Of a stretch of 64,000 bases of DNA, positions 22,108 to 30,445 are shown piece after piece. The notes under the pieces are model-generated. The model made no database searches, was not told the DNA's origin, and saw nothing but the letters and a program-made list of their open reading frames with translations. Source of the stretch: Planctomycetota bacterium (GTDB taxonomy: Bacteria > Planctomycetota > Phycisphaerae > SM23-33). The translations under genes were made by a program, and so were the position numbers. The DNA lies in assembly GCA_022705325.1 (NCBI GenBank), contig JAKJER010000001.1, forward strand, positions 186,001-250,000, given 5' to 3'. The first letter of the stretch is position 1, and each line of letters starts with the position of its first letter.

Positions 22108-23496
22108 ATGGCCGACCCGGACGAAAACGCTGTGGCTGAGCGGCTGAGCCTGACCGAGCGCGAGATGCTCTACCGAGTGCGGTGGTTCATCTACGTGCGA
22201 TGGATCATGGGCTCGTTCGCCTTGCTGATGCTCCTGGCGAGCTGGTACGTGCTGGGCATCCGCTTCCGCTCGCCGGAATGGGGCTACAGCCTCGCTCCGG
22301 CCATGCGGGCGGCCTCGCTGATCTTCATCTACAACGCGGCCTTCGCCCTGCTGATCCACGTATACCGCAAGGGCCGGCTCCACAAGCGCCAGATCATGTA
22401 CCTCACGCTGGGCCAGATCGTCTGCGACATGCTCGCGGTCTGCACCCTGGTCCACTACAGCGGAGGCATCGAGAACTACTTCCTGGTCCTGATCCTCCTG
22501 CCGCTGGTGATCGCCACCGAACTGCTGCCCCAGAAACTGGCCTACGCGACGGCCGGCCTGGCGGTGGCCATGATCAGCCTGCTGGCCTGGGGAGAGCAGA
22601 GCGGCACGCTGCGTCACGTGCAGATCGTCTGGCCCGGCGAGCGCACCGCCAGCGCGCCCTATTTCGAGCCGTTCTACGTGCTGGAGGTGCTGGCCTCCCT
22701 GACCATGATGATCTTCGCCACGGTCTTCGTGGCCTCGTCCATCTCGCAGCGCCTGCGCCACCGCGAGGCCCAGCTCGAGGACGCCTACCACCGCCTCCAC
22801 CAGGCCGACGAGAACAAGAGCTTCTTCATGCGCAAGGCCGGCCACGAGATGCGCGCCCCGCTGGCGGCGATTCATTCGATCCTCGACGTGATCTCCGCCC
22901 AGCCGAACATCTCCCCCCAGCAGCAGGCCGACCTCATCGCCCGCTCCCGCCACCGCCTCCAGGCCCTCATGAACCTCGTCGACGAGCTGCGCCGCTACAG
23001 CCGCCTGCGAACCGACAACTCGCCTTTCGCGTTCCATCGCGTCTCGCTGGACCGCCTTGCCGGCAACGCCGTCGCGCTCTTCCGCCAGCAGGCCCAGGAG
23101 GCCGGGCTGGACCTGTCCGCCAGGATCCAGGAAGCCGCCATCGCCGGCGACGAAGAGCTGCTCCGCGAGCTGGTGACCAACCTCCTGGCCAACGCCATCC
23201 AGTACACCCCTCGAGGGGGACGGGTCGATCTGGAACTGGAGCGCGACCACACCCGGGCCCTGCTGCGGGTCAGCGACACCGGCATCGGCATCAGCGAACA
23301 GGCCCGCGAGAAGCTGTTCCAGGAGTTCTTCCGATCCAACGAGGCCCGCAAGGTCTTTCCCCAGGGCACCGGCCTGGGACTGGCCATCTGCAAGCGGATC
23401 GTCGACCTCCACCACGGGCAGATCGACGCCGTCGCCCGCGAGGGCGGCGGGACCACCTTCCGCGTCACGTTGCCGCTGGCCGAGCGCGAGGTATAA
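22108..23496 (+). CDS. Orphan membrane histidine kinase
   Basis: 462 residues. The N-terminal ~210 residues contain about six hydrophobic segments (for example WFIYVRWIMGSFALLMLLASW and LVLILLPLVIATELL) and no large periplasmic domain, so it may sense through the membrane. A short coiled-coil then leads to the H box (FFMRKAGHEMRAPLAAIHS), the N box (ELVTNLLANAIQYTPRGG), and G boxes (VSDTGIGIS, GTGLGLAI). No response regulator is adjacent. It is convergent with the next gene with only 9 bases between stops. The ATG at 22108 follows a TAGTAT -10-like sequence. Confidence 0.93.
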   Translation: MADPDENAVAERLSLTEREMLYRVRWFIYVRWIMGSFALLMLLASWYVLGIRFRSPEWGYSLAPAMRAASLIFIYNAAFALLIHVYRKGRLHKRQIMYLTLGQIVCDMLAVCTLVHYSGGIENYFLVLILLPLVIATELLPQKLAYATAGLAVAMISLLAWGEQSGTLRHVQIVWPGERTASAPYFEPFYVLEVLASLTMMIFATVFVASSISQRLRHREAQLEDAYHRLHQADENKSFFMRKAGHEMRAPLAAIHSILDVISAQPNISPQQQADLIARSRHRLQALMNLVDELRRYSRLRTDNSPFAFHRVSLDRLAGNAVALFRQQAQEAGLDLSARIQEAAIAGDEELLRELVTNLLANAIQYTPRGGRVDLELERDHTRALLRVSDTGIGISEQAREKLFQEFFRSNEARKVFPQGTGLGLAICKRIVDLHHGQIDAVAREGGGTTFRVTLPLAEREV

Positions 23497-23505
23497 GCCG
23501 CCCGC

Positions 23506-25242
23506 TCAGAACGGGGGCTCCTCCAGGAAGTCATCCGGCGCCTCGAAGTCCTCGTCGTCGGACATTTCCTCCTCGAAGTCCATCAGTTCCTTGTCCAGGG
23601 CCATCTGGGCGGCGTTGACCTCGTCCTGGTTCTGGTAGCCCATGCGGATGTTCCGCCCGATGCGTTCGACGGCGTCCCGGCACAGGGCGCGGATGAAGCC
23701 CACCTTCTCGAAGGGGACCACGTCGTGGGTCACTCCCAGCCAGACGCCGGCGGCCAGGCGGTTCTCCGGGCGCACCGCGCGGCCGGCCAGCGACTCGATC
23801 TCGAGGTTGGCGGCCATCCGCTCCAGCAGGGCGCTTCGCTCGAGCGCCGCCACCTCGCGGGCGAAGAGATCGAGCTTGGCCTTGGCCAGGCGGCATCGCC
23901 CGCGCTTGGGCAGGTTCTCGCGGAGGAACTGGTAGGCCTGGTCGCCGGCGAAGCCCATGTTGGCGTAGACCGGCGCCTGGGCCAGGTCCTCCGAGCCCTC
24001 CACGAGGTGCGGCGAGACGGGCAGCAGCTCCAGCATGTACGAGCCCAGGTTGGGCTTTCGCCGCTTGAGGGGGATGGGCTCGTTGCCCAGGTAGGGTCGC
24101 AGGAGCATCAGGCGGGCGGGGGGCAGGCGGTCCTGCTCGCGGTGCAGGGCCAGCGCGTCGCCCACCACCTCGCGAACGTAGGCCAGCGAGACCTGGGCGA
24201 ACTCCACGCCCTCGGGCCCGTCGGCCCGCCATTTCTCCTCGACGACGCACCCGTCCTCGAACACCGCCCACGCGTCGCGGACGCCGGTCCGGTCGTTGAG
24301 GAGCAGGACGATGGCGTCCATGCCGCCCTCGCCCGTGCGGTAGAACAGCAGCATGCTGCGAGACCCGCTGGCGTCCACCGTGCTCGCCAGGGCGTGCGAC
24401 AGCTCGCTCAGCACGTGCGTCCGCGGGCGCACCCCGACCGACAGCATCTGCTGGGCGTACTGGCCCGCCAGGTCCGCCCACTGGCCCAGGGCCGGCCAGT
24501 TCGCCAGTTCCCCCAGGCACCAGGCGCTTCGCTCGTTGCGGACGCTGGCCAGCATCTCGACCATGTGACGCATCTCGTTGTCGCCCAGGCGGCACTCCGC
24601 TCCGGCAACCACCGCCGTCGCCAGCAGCATCGCCACCGCGCTGTCATTGCGCCCCCGCAGGTGGTCGCAGATGTGCAGCAGCGACTGGGCCGACGACTGC
24701 TGCGCGTTCGCGTCGCCCTGCCCGTTCAGCAGGCCCATGTCCAGCAGCGTCCGCTCCACGCTCTCGGGCTGGTCCGATATCCGCTCGAAAATGTTCTCCA
24801 TGACGCCGTGCAGCGTGCCCTCGAAGTCCTTGAAGCAGGCCTCGTACTCCTCGCGGCTCATCTCGCCCCCGGCCAGGTGGTGGATCGGGCCCAGGGTGTA
24901 CTTGCGCTGGTCGCTCACGTGCGGGTCGCGCAGCGCCCCCAGCAGCACCGGCCGGGCCGACTCCTGCACGCGGTTCTTGATCGTGTCGGCCACGTACGGC
25001 CCGCGCAGGGCCGAGAACAGCAGGAACGCGCCCATGTGCCAGATGCGGGCGTCGTTGTCGTACGCCGCCAGGTGCGCCAGGTGCTCGCCCAGGTCGGGCA
25101 GGCGCGGAGCCAGCTCGTTCAACACGCTGTGCACCAGCTTCTCGGTAAGCCGGTCGCGGTTGCGAACGAGCAGGTCGCGAACCAGGTCGCGCTCGACTTC
25201 TCGTTTGCCGGGACGTTTGCGGCTGCGTGCCATCGGGGCCAT
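23506..25242 (-). CDS. Hypothetical protein, unrecognised family
   Basis: About 578 residues from the ATG at 25242 (or 575 from 25233, MARSRKRPGKREVERD). I do not recognise it. It starts with a very basic stretch, is largely alpha-helical through the first 300 residues (helical-repeat appearance, with many Leu and Ala), then has a mixed alpha/beta part (SRSMLLFYRTGEGGMDAIVLLLNDRTGVRDAWAVFED) and ends in a strongly acidic tail (FEEEMSDDEDFEAPDDFLEEPPF). There is no signal peptide or membrane segment, so it should be cytoplasmic. The basic head and acidic tail could mean nucleic-acid or ribosome association; that is speculation. The codon pattern supports a real gene. Confidence 0.7.
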   Translation of the reverse strand: MAPMARSRKRPGKREVERDLVRDLLVRNRDRLTEKLVHSVLNELAPRLPDLGEHLAHLAAYDNDARIWHMGAFLLFSALRGPYVADTIKNRVQESARPVLLGALRDPHVSDQRKYTLGPIHHLAGGEMSREEYEACFKDFEGTLHGVMENIFERISDQPESVERTLLDMGLLNGQGDANAQQSSAQSLLHICDHLRGRNDSAVAMLLATAVVAGAECRLGDNEMRHMVEMLASVRNERSAWCLGELANWPALGQWADLAGQYAQQMLSVGVRPRTHVLSELSHALASTVDASGSRSMLLFYRTGEGGMDAIVLLLNDRTGVRDAWAVFEDGCVVEEKWRADGPEGVEFAQVSLAYVREVVGDALALHREQDRLPPARLMLLRPYLGNEPIPLKRRKPNLGSYMLELLPVSPHLVEGSEDLAQAPVYANMGFAGDQAYQFLRENLPKRGRCRLAKAKLDLFAREVAALERSALLERMAANLEIESLAGRAVRPENRLAAGVWLGVTHDVVPFEKVGFIRALCRDAVERIGRNIRMGYQNQDEVNAAQMALDKELMDFEEEMSDDEDFEAPDDFLEEPPF

Positions 25243-25412
25243 TGTCGGGGCTGGTCGCCCCGCCTTTCCATTGTCATTGTATCGTCTGCGGCGCAGCGAG
25301 CAAAAACCTTCCACCCGCCGCGACGACAGGGGGGAGCCACGCGCGGCCAACCGCCGTCAGGTCCAGACGTTATCGTCCGGGCCTGCGGCTTGCCCGCCCG
25401 CCCTGGCGGCTC

Positions 25413-25418
25413 TACAAT
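25413..25418 (+). promoter_or_regulatory. -10-like element just ahead of the DUF4416 start
   Basis: TACAAT ends 7 bases before the ATG at 25425, so the mRNA would be leaderless or nearly so. No Shine-Dalgarno sequence lies between. Confidence 0.4.
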
Positions 25419-25424
25419 CCCTTC

Positions 25425-25970
25425 ATGGCCCAAGTCCAACCTCCGCCGCCGGTGAAGCTGATCTGCGGTATCATCGCCGCCAGCGGCGAGCTGCTGGACG
25501 CCGCGGCGAGCGCCCTGGCCGAGGCCGTCGGGCCGACCGACCTGACCAGCGCCACCTGGCCCTTCGACCTGACCGACTATTACCACGCCCAGATGGGCTG
25601 CCCGCTGTGGCGGCGGTTCGTGAGCTTCGCCCGCCCGGGCGATCCAGCCGACCTGTCCCGTCTCAAGCTCCTCACCAACGACATCGAGGCCGGCTTCGCC
25701 CGCCGCGCCGCCCAGGGCGATCCAGCCTCGTCCGCCCCCCGGCGCCCGGTCAACCTCGACGTCGGCTACATCGAGCCCTCCAAGCTCGTCCTGGCCAGCA
25801 TGAAGAACTTCTCCCACCGCATCTACCTTGCCCACGGCGTCTACGCCGAAATCACCCTCCAGTTCGCCAAGGGACGCTGGCACTCGCTGCCGTGGACCTT
25901 CCCCGATTACGCCAGCGGACGATACGACGAGTTCCTGACCGCGGCGAGAGACCTGCTTCGAAACCAGTAA
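25425..25970 (+). CDS. DUF4416 family protein
   Basis: 181 residues that match DUF4416 throughout: PVKLICGIIAASGELLD, a middle part with the ATWPFDLTDYYHAQMGCPLWRRF block, RLKLLTNDIE, VNLDVGYIEPSKLVLASMKNFSHRIYLAHGVYAEITLQF and LPWTFPDYAS. The family is common in planctomycetes, deltaproteobacteria and Firmicutes and has no known function. The start is the ATG at 25425; the longer frame from 25227 runs through the divergent gene's start region and is not used. Cytoplasmic, single gene. Confidence 0.9.
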   Translation: MAQVQPPPPVKLICGIIAASGELLDAAASALAEAVGPTDLTSATWPFDLTDYYHAQMGCPLWRRFVSFARPGDPADLSRLKLLTNDIEAGFARRAAQGDPASSAPRRPVNLDVGYIEPSKLVLASMKNFSHRIYLAHGVYAEITLQFAKGRWHSLPWTFPDYASGRYDEFLTAARDLLRNQ

Positions 25971-26082
25971 CGCGAACTCGCTTCACGGGGTCGTGCGGGA
26001 GCTGCCGGGCCCTTGAGAGTGCGGTCGCGCGGCGTGACAGGAGGGCGGCCGGGCGGTACGATGGCGCCCACGAGGTGAGGGT

Positions 26083-27693
26083 ATGGAACGAACACCGCTC
26101 CTGTCCGAACAAGCGTCGACCGTGGCTGCTCGTTTCGCCGGCCTGCTGTGTGCGATAGCCTCCGCCACGCTCTGCGGGTGCGGCGGCGCGGGGGGTGCGG
26201 AGGGCGGCGAGGCCTTGGGCGGCAGCCTGGGGCACTTGTTGACGATCCGGCCCGGGCGGTCGACGCGGATCTCGTCGGCCGCGGCGACGCGGTCCAGCAA
26301 CTTCGACAACCGCCGCATCGAACCGGGCAAGACGCTCGTGCTGGCCGATATCCAGGGCGCGGGCGTCATTCAGCACATCTGGCTGACCTTTCCCGAGCCG
26401 GCCCCCTCCTGGCTGGGAAGGCAGGGCAATCCCGACCACGGCGAGCTGGTGCTCCGCATGTACTGGGACGGCGCGAAGGAGCCGGCCGTCGAGTCGCCGG
26501 TCGGCGACTTCTTCGCGGCCGGGTTCGGCCAGCGGGCCGAGGTGCGCTCCGTCCCCGTCGCCGTCGAGGGCGGCGACGCCTACAACTGCTACTGGCCCAT
26601 GCCGTTCCGGAAGTCCGCGCGGATCGAGCTGGAGAACCAGGGCGACAAGCCGCTCAACTCGTTCTACTACCAGATCGACTACGTGAAGAAGGAGTCGCTG
26701 CCGGCCGGCACGCCCAGCTTCTGCGCCCAGTACCGCCAGGAGTTCCCCGTTCAGTCCGGGCGGGATTACCTGGTCCTCAACGCGGTCGGGCGGGGGCACT
26801 ACGTCGGCACGGTGCTCAGCGGGCGGGCACGCAGCCCGAAGTGGTTCGGAGAGGGCGACGACAAGTTCTACGTCGACGGCGAAAAGACGCCCAGCCTCTG
26901 GGGCACGGGCACGGAGGACTACGTCTGCAACGCCTGGGGCATGGGCCTGGGCACGTTCCCCTATTTCGGCGTCTCGATCCTGGAGGGCGAGTGGGACATG
27001 GTCGGCTGGCGGACCACGGTCTATCGATGGCACATCCCGGACCCGGTCCGCTTCACCCAGTCGCTGCGGGTGGAGATCGAGGACGCCGGCTGGATCTCCA
27101 AAGACGAGCTGAAGGAGGGCGCTCACGAGGGCTTCGTCGAGCGCAACGACGACTTCGCCACGGTGGCCTTCTGGTACCAGGTGGGCCAGCCCAGGCGGTT
27201 CGCCGCGCTGCCCCCGGCCGCGGATCGCAAACTGCCCAACCTCGACATCGTCATCGAGGGCAAGGACCTGCTCAAGGCCGCCAGGTCCGAGCACGGCAGC
27301 CTGCACCTTCAGAAAGGCTACCCGTGGACGGGCGAGGGCCAGTTGTTCTTCGACAACAACCACGGCGCCGGAGCGTGGGCGGAGTTCTCGTTCCCCGTGG
27401 AGAAGGAGGAGCTGCGCCAGCTCACGCTGCGGATGACGTACTCCTACGACTTCGGCATCTACCGGGTCCTGCTGGACGGGCAGAGCGTTCGCCCGCCGAT
27501 CGACTTCTACAACGCGGAGGTGAAGGTCCGCGAACTGAACCTGGGGCAGCGGCGACTGAGCGTCGGCCAACACACGCTCCGCGTCGAATGCACGGGCAAA
27601 TCGATCCAGTCGACGGGCTCCAAACTCGGGATCGACTCCGTCCGCCTCCGCCAGCGCTGGCCCGTGAAGCGCCAGCCGCCGAAAGACGACTGA
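26083..27693 (+). CDS. DUF2961 / GH172-like lipoprotein
   Basis: 536 residues. A signal peptide ends in a lipobox (ASATLCGC), so the protein should be lipid-anchored. The body matches DUF2961, now GH172: SSNFDNRRIEPGKTLVLADIQGAGVIQHIWLTF, DGAKEPAVESPVGDFFAAGFG, SFYYQIDYV, and the hallmark LWGTGTEDY with candidate catalytic Glu278. Characterised GH172 enzymes act on difructose or D-arabinan-type fructo/arabinofuranosides. The C-terminal ~130 residues form an extra beta-sandwich (YSYDFGIYRVLLDGQSV) likely to bind carbohydrate. GAGGTGAGGG precedes the start. Confidence 0.88.
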   Translation: MERTPLLSEQASTVAARFAGLLCAIASATLCGCGGAGGAEGGEALGGSLGHLLTIRPGRSTRISSAAATRSSNFDNRRIEPGKTLVLADIQGAGVIQHIWLTFPEPAPSWLGRQGNPDHGELVLRMYWDGAKEPAVESPVGDFFAAGFGQRAEVRSVPVAVEGGDAYNCYWPMPFRKSARIELENQGDKPLNSFYYQIDYVKKESLPAGTPSFCAQYRQEFPVQSGRDYLVLNAVGRGHYVGTVLSGRARSPKWFGEGDDKFYVDGEKTPSLWGTGTEDYVCNAWGMGLGTFPYFGVSILEGEWDMVGWRTTVYRWHIPDPVRFTQSLRVEIEDAGWISKDELKEGAHEGFVERNDDFATVAFWYQVGQPRRFAALPPAADRKLPNLDIVIEGKDLLKAARSEHGSLHLQKGYPWTGEGQLFFDNNHGAGAWAEFSFPVEKEELRQLTLRMTYSYDFGIYRVLLDGQSVRPPIDFYNAEVKVRELNLGQRRLSVGQHTLRVECTGKSIQSTGSKLGIDSVRLRQRWPVKRQPPKDD

Positions 27694-27765
27694 CTGTCGC
27701 TGCGCGTCTTCCCGGTGGGGGCGCCTCGCGGACGGCCGACGCCGGCAGCGGGAGGTCCCCTCCGT

Positions 27766-28410
27766 TCAGGGGGTTCTCTCGGCGGCCGAGACCCCGCCCA
27801 GCACGATGTACTTCACGCCCGCCAGCCTCTGCTTCACGCCGGCTTGCCGGACGATGTCCGCCGATTCGAGAGTCTTCTCGTCTATGAGGGCTCGCAGGTC
27901 GATCCTCTCCTTGACGTCGAACCAGCCCGAGTCGATCAACGCCCCTTGCAGCTTGTCGGCGAGTTCTTCGGCGATGCCCGCTCCCTGGCTGGTCTTGCTG
28001 CGGTTGCGGAGGCTGACGACGGCGATCGACTCGCCCTTGATGAGGACGCCTTCTCGCAGCTTTCCCGCCAGGGCTTTCGCCAGCGCGTCCAGCCTGTCGG
28101 ACGTCGTCTCCCCGTGGGCATTGGCCACCGCGGAGCCCTGGTCCGCCGCCACCACTCGGACGTCGCACGTCACGACGGTGACCGGCGGCGCCTTGACGCC
28201 GCCGCGACTGCTTTCGTCGGGCGGCGCCTTGGGGGGCGAGGCGCCGCCGCGTGCCTGGTGCGTCTCGGGACCGAACCCGATCACGATGCCCGAGCCTGTC
28301 GCGTCCTGCCCACAGCCCAGGCCGCCGGCCAGGACAGACAAGACCAGCCCAAGCGTCAGCGCCCGCACCGGGCCGCAGTGTTGAAGGAATCCGCCCGCGG
28401 AGAATGCCAT
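27766..28410 (-). CDS. FlgO/CsgG-like outer-membrane lipoprotein
   Basis: 214 residues from the ATG at 28410; the longer frame upstream lacks a signal. The signal peptide is ALTLGLVLSVLAGGLGC with a lipobox at LGC. The domain part reads DALAKALAGKLREG, AVVSLRNRSKTSQGAGIAEELADKLQGALIDSG, LRALIDEKTLESADIVRQ and LAGVKYIVLGGV, the FlgO / CsgG-N-like pattern of envelope lipoproteins. The family helps build or stabilise outer-membrane structures. It is divergent from the GspE-like gene, with a 360-base gap between them. Confidence 0.75.
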   Translation of the reverse strand: MAFSAGGFLQHCGPVRALTLGLVLSVLAGGLGCGQDATGSGIVIGFGPETHQARGGASPPKAPPDESSRGGVKAPPVTVVTCDVRVVAADQGSAVANAHGETTSDRLDALAKALAGKLREGVLIKGESIAVVSLRNRSKTSQGAGIAEELADKLQGALIDSGWFDVKERIDLRALIDEKTLESADIVRQAGVKQRLAGVKYIVLGGVSAAERTP

Positions 28411-28774
28411 GATGTCCCATCTCCTTCTTCTGACCGGCCAGGCTCGCGCGGCCGCCTTGGGCCGCTCTCCCCGCGGCCTCGTGCAAGACGCGGGTCCCGG
28501 TGCGACAACCCGTGCGGTCGAGCCATGTCCGGTCTCCTCTTGACGTGTGAGGGACCGTACCGTCGAGACGGGCTCGCCGTCAAGGGATTCCTTGGCGTGC
28601 ATCGGCTGGCTCCCGCACCAGAGAGTGAAGGGGCGGGGATGGGATTCCTGTCAAAGCGGGGTTTACAAACCGGCTGCGTCCCTTGTATCCTTTTCGGGTC
28701 TTTGGGTATATAATCGGCTCGCGCCGTCTTGTCGGCCGACGGCCGGCGTTCGTGCGACGGACATGGAGAATGGC
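28411..28774. other. Divergent intergenic region between FlgO-like and GspE-like genes
   Basis: No additional gene is supported. It contains a good sigma-70-like promoter at 28683-28714 directed to the plus-strand gene, and an upstream GC-rich part without evident structure. Confidence 0.4.
28683..28714 (+). promoter_or_regulatory. Sigma-70-type promoter of the GspE-like/CvpA-like operon
   Basis: TTGTAT (28683-28688) and TATATAAT (28707-28714) have 18-20 bases between the hexamers. This AT-rich box stands out in a GC-rich context. It lies about 60 bases before the chosen start. Confidence 0.55.
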
Positions 28775-30406
28775 ATGTTGAGCGTCCTGACCGTACCAGA
28801 GGTGGGCGAGTACGTCTCGCTGCCGAAGATCCTGGTCATGCTGGTGGCGGCTACGCCGTGGCTGTATGCCGCCCCGTGGGTGGCCAAGGATGTCAAGAAA
28901 GTCCTGGCCAATCCGTACATCTGGACGAGCCTGACGGTGGGCCTGCCGTCGCTGGGCATCCTGTTGTGGCTTCTGCTGGGCTCGTACGTGGTGGGGCTGG
29001 TGCTGTTCGCCGTCCTGACGCTGGGGGCGTTCGGGGCGTACGTCTTCCACCGCAACGGGCGGGTCGAGCCGGAGAAGCGCGTCCTGACCCCGGGCCATCT
29101 CAAGAAACTCATGGGCACCCGGCGCAAGCGGAAGGTTCTGGCCGCCGTCGAGAAGATCAAGCTGTACGACCATCACAACAAGATCGTTCACACGCCGACC
29201 GAGGACGCCCCCGAGGAGATCGTCACCGCTTACAACCTCGTGCAGGACCTGCTGTACGACATGGTGTACTACCGGGCGAGCGAGGCCGATCTGAGCCCCG
29301 TCGGCGAGACCACCCGCGTGCGCTACGTGATCGACGGGGTGGCGGTGGAACGCGAGGCGATGGAGAGCGAGGCCAGCGAGTCCATCGTCCAGTTCCTCAA
29401 GCCGGCCAGCGGGATGGACTTCCAGGAGCGACGGCGCCCCCAGTCGGGCAAGATCTCCATCGACATCCACGGCAAGCAGGCGGACATCACCGTCGCCACC
29501 GCCGGCACGACCACCGGGCAGCGCGTGCAGTTCCGCATCCTCCAGGAAGCCATCCGGACCGACGTGGAGCAGCTCGGGATGACCCCGGCTGTGCTCAAGA
29601 GCATCCGGTCGATGCTCAAACAGCCGCCGGGCCTCGTAATCGTGGCCGGGCGGCCCCAGAGCGGCGTGACCAGCACGATGTACTCCCTGCTGCGGGACCA
29701 GGACGCCTACACCAAGCATCTGGTCACCCTGGAGACCAAGCCGGCGCTGGACCTGGAGAACGTCACGCAGAACAGCTACACCAGCCCGCAGGAGTTGTCG
29801 TCGTCGTTGGCGTCGGCGCTGCGGCGCGATCCGGACGTGGTCATGATCGACGCCTGCCCCGACCAGCAGGTCGCCCAGCAGATCGCCCAGGCCTCCGGCG
29901 AGAAGATCATCCTGCTGGGCATGCAGGCCAGCGAGAGCCTGGTCGCCCTGGCCAGGTGGATCAAGCTCTGCGGCAGCCAGGAAGCCGCCATGGAGAACCT
30001 CCGCGGCATCGTCTGCCAGTTGCTCATCCGCAAACTGTGCGAGACCTGCCGAGAGGCCTACCGCCCGGACCCGGCCGTGCTGGCCAAGGCGAACCTGTCC
30101 GCCGGGGCGGACGAACAGTTCTACCGCCCGCCCACCGGGCCCACCGTGGACGAGAAAGGCCGGCCCATCATCTGCGAGGCCTGCCAGAACAGCCGCTACG
30201 TCGGCCGAACGGGCGTGTTCGAGTGGATGGAGATCAACGACGAGGTCCGCAAGCTGGTGGTCGGCCGGGCCCCCGTCCAGCAGATCCAGTCCGCCCTGCG
30301 ACGCAACAAGATGCTGTACATGACCGAGCAGGCCCTGGAGAAGGTCAAGCAGGGGCTGACCAGCTTCCAGGAAGTCGCACGCGTGACGCAGAAGGAAAAG
30401 AAATAG
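28775..30406 (+). CDS. Membrane-anchored GspE/PilB-family ATPase with degenerate Walker motifs
   Basis: 543 residues from the ATG at 28775, which has GGAG 6 bases upstream; an ATG at 28763 is an alternative. Two or three N-terminal membrane segments (for example ILVMLVAATPWLYAA and IWTSLTVGLPSLGILLWLLLGSYVVGLVLFAVLTLG) precede a secretion-ATPase domain: RYVIDGVAVE, SGMDFQERRRPQSGKISI, and the P-loop position. The Walker A here is GRPQSGVTS (residues 292-300), with valine where lysine is expected. The Walker B region reads DPDVVMIDACPD and lacks the GEIRD glutamate. The zinc cysteines are kept (CETC and CEAC, residues 422-470), as is the VGRTGVFEWMEI ending. It is therefore probably an inactive homologue used as a structural subunit. 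It is followed by a CvpA-like gene. Confidence 0.85.
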   Translation: MLSVLTVPEVGEYVSLPKILVMLVAATPWLYAAPWVAKDVKKVLANPYIWTSLTVGLPSLGILLWLLLGSYVVGLVLFAVLTLGAFGAYVFHRNGRVEPEKRVLTPGHLKKLMGTRRKRKVLAAVEKIKLYDHHNKIVHTPTEDAPEEIVTAYNLVQDLLYDMVYYRASEADLSPVGETTRVRYVIDGVAVEREAMESEASESIVQFLKPASGMDFQERRRPQSGKISIDIHGKQADITVATAGTTTGQRVQFRILQEAIRTDVEQLGMTPAVLKSIRSMLKQPPGLVIVAGRPQSGVTSTMYSLLRDQDAYTKHLVTLETKPALDLENVTQNSYTSPQELSSSLASALRRDPDVVMIDACPDQQVAQQIAQASGEKIILLGMQASESLVALARWIKLCGSQEAAMENLRGIVCQLLIRKLCETCREAYRPDPAVLAKANLSAGADEQFYRPPTGPTVDEKGRPIICEACQNSRYVGRTGVFEWMEINDEVRKLVVGRAPVQQIQSALRRNKMLYMTEQALEKVKQGLTSFQEVARVTQKEKK

Positions 30407-30445
30407 CCGCGCCCGCCGCGGACGAGAGCAAGAAGGGCATCCGCC

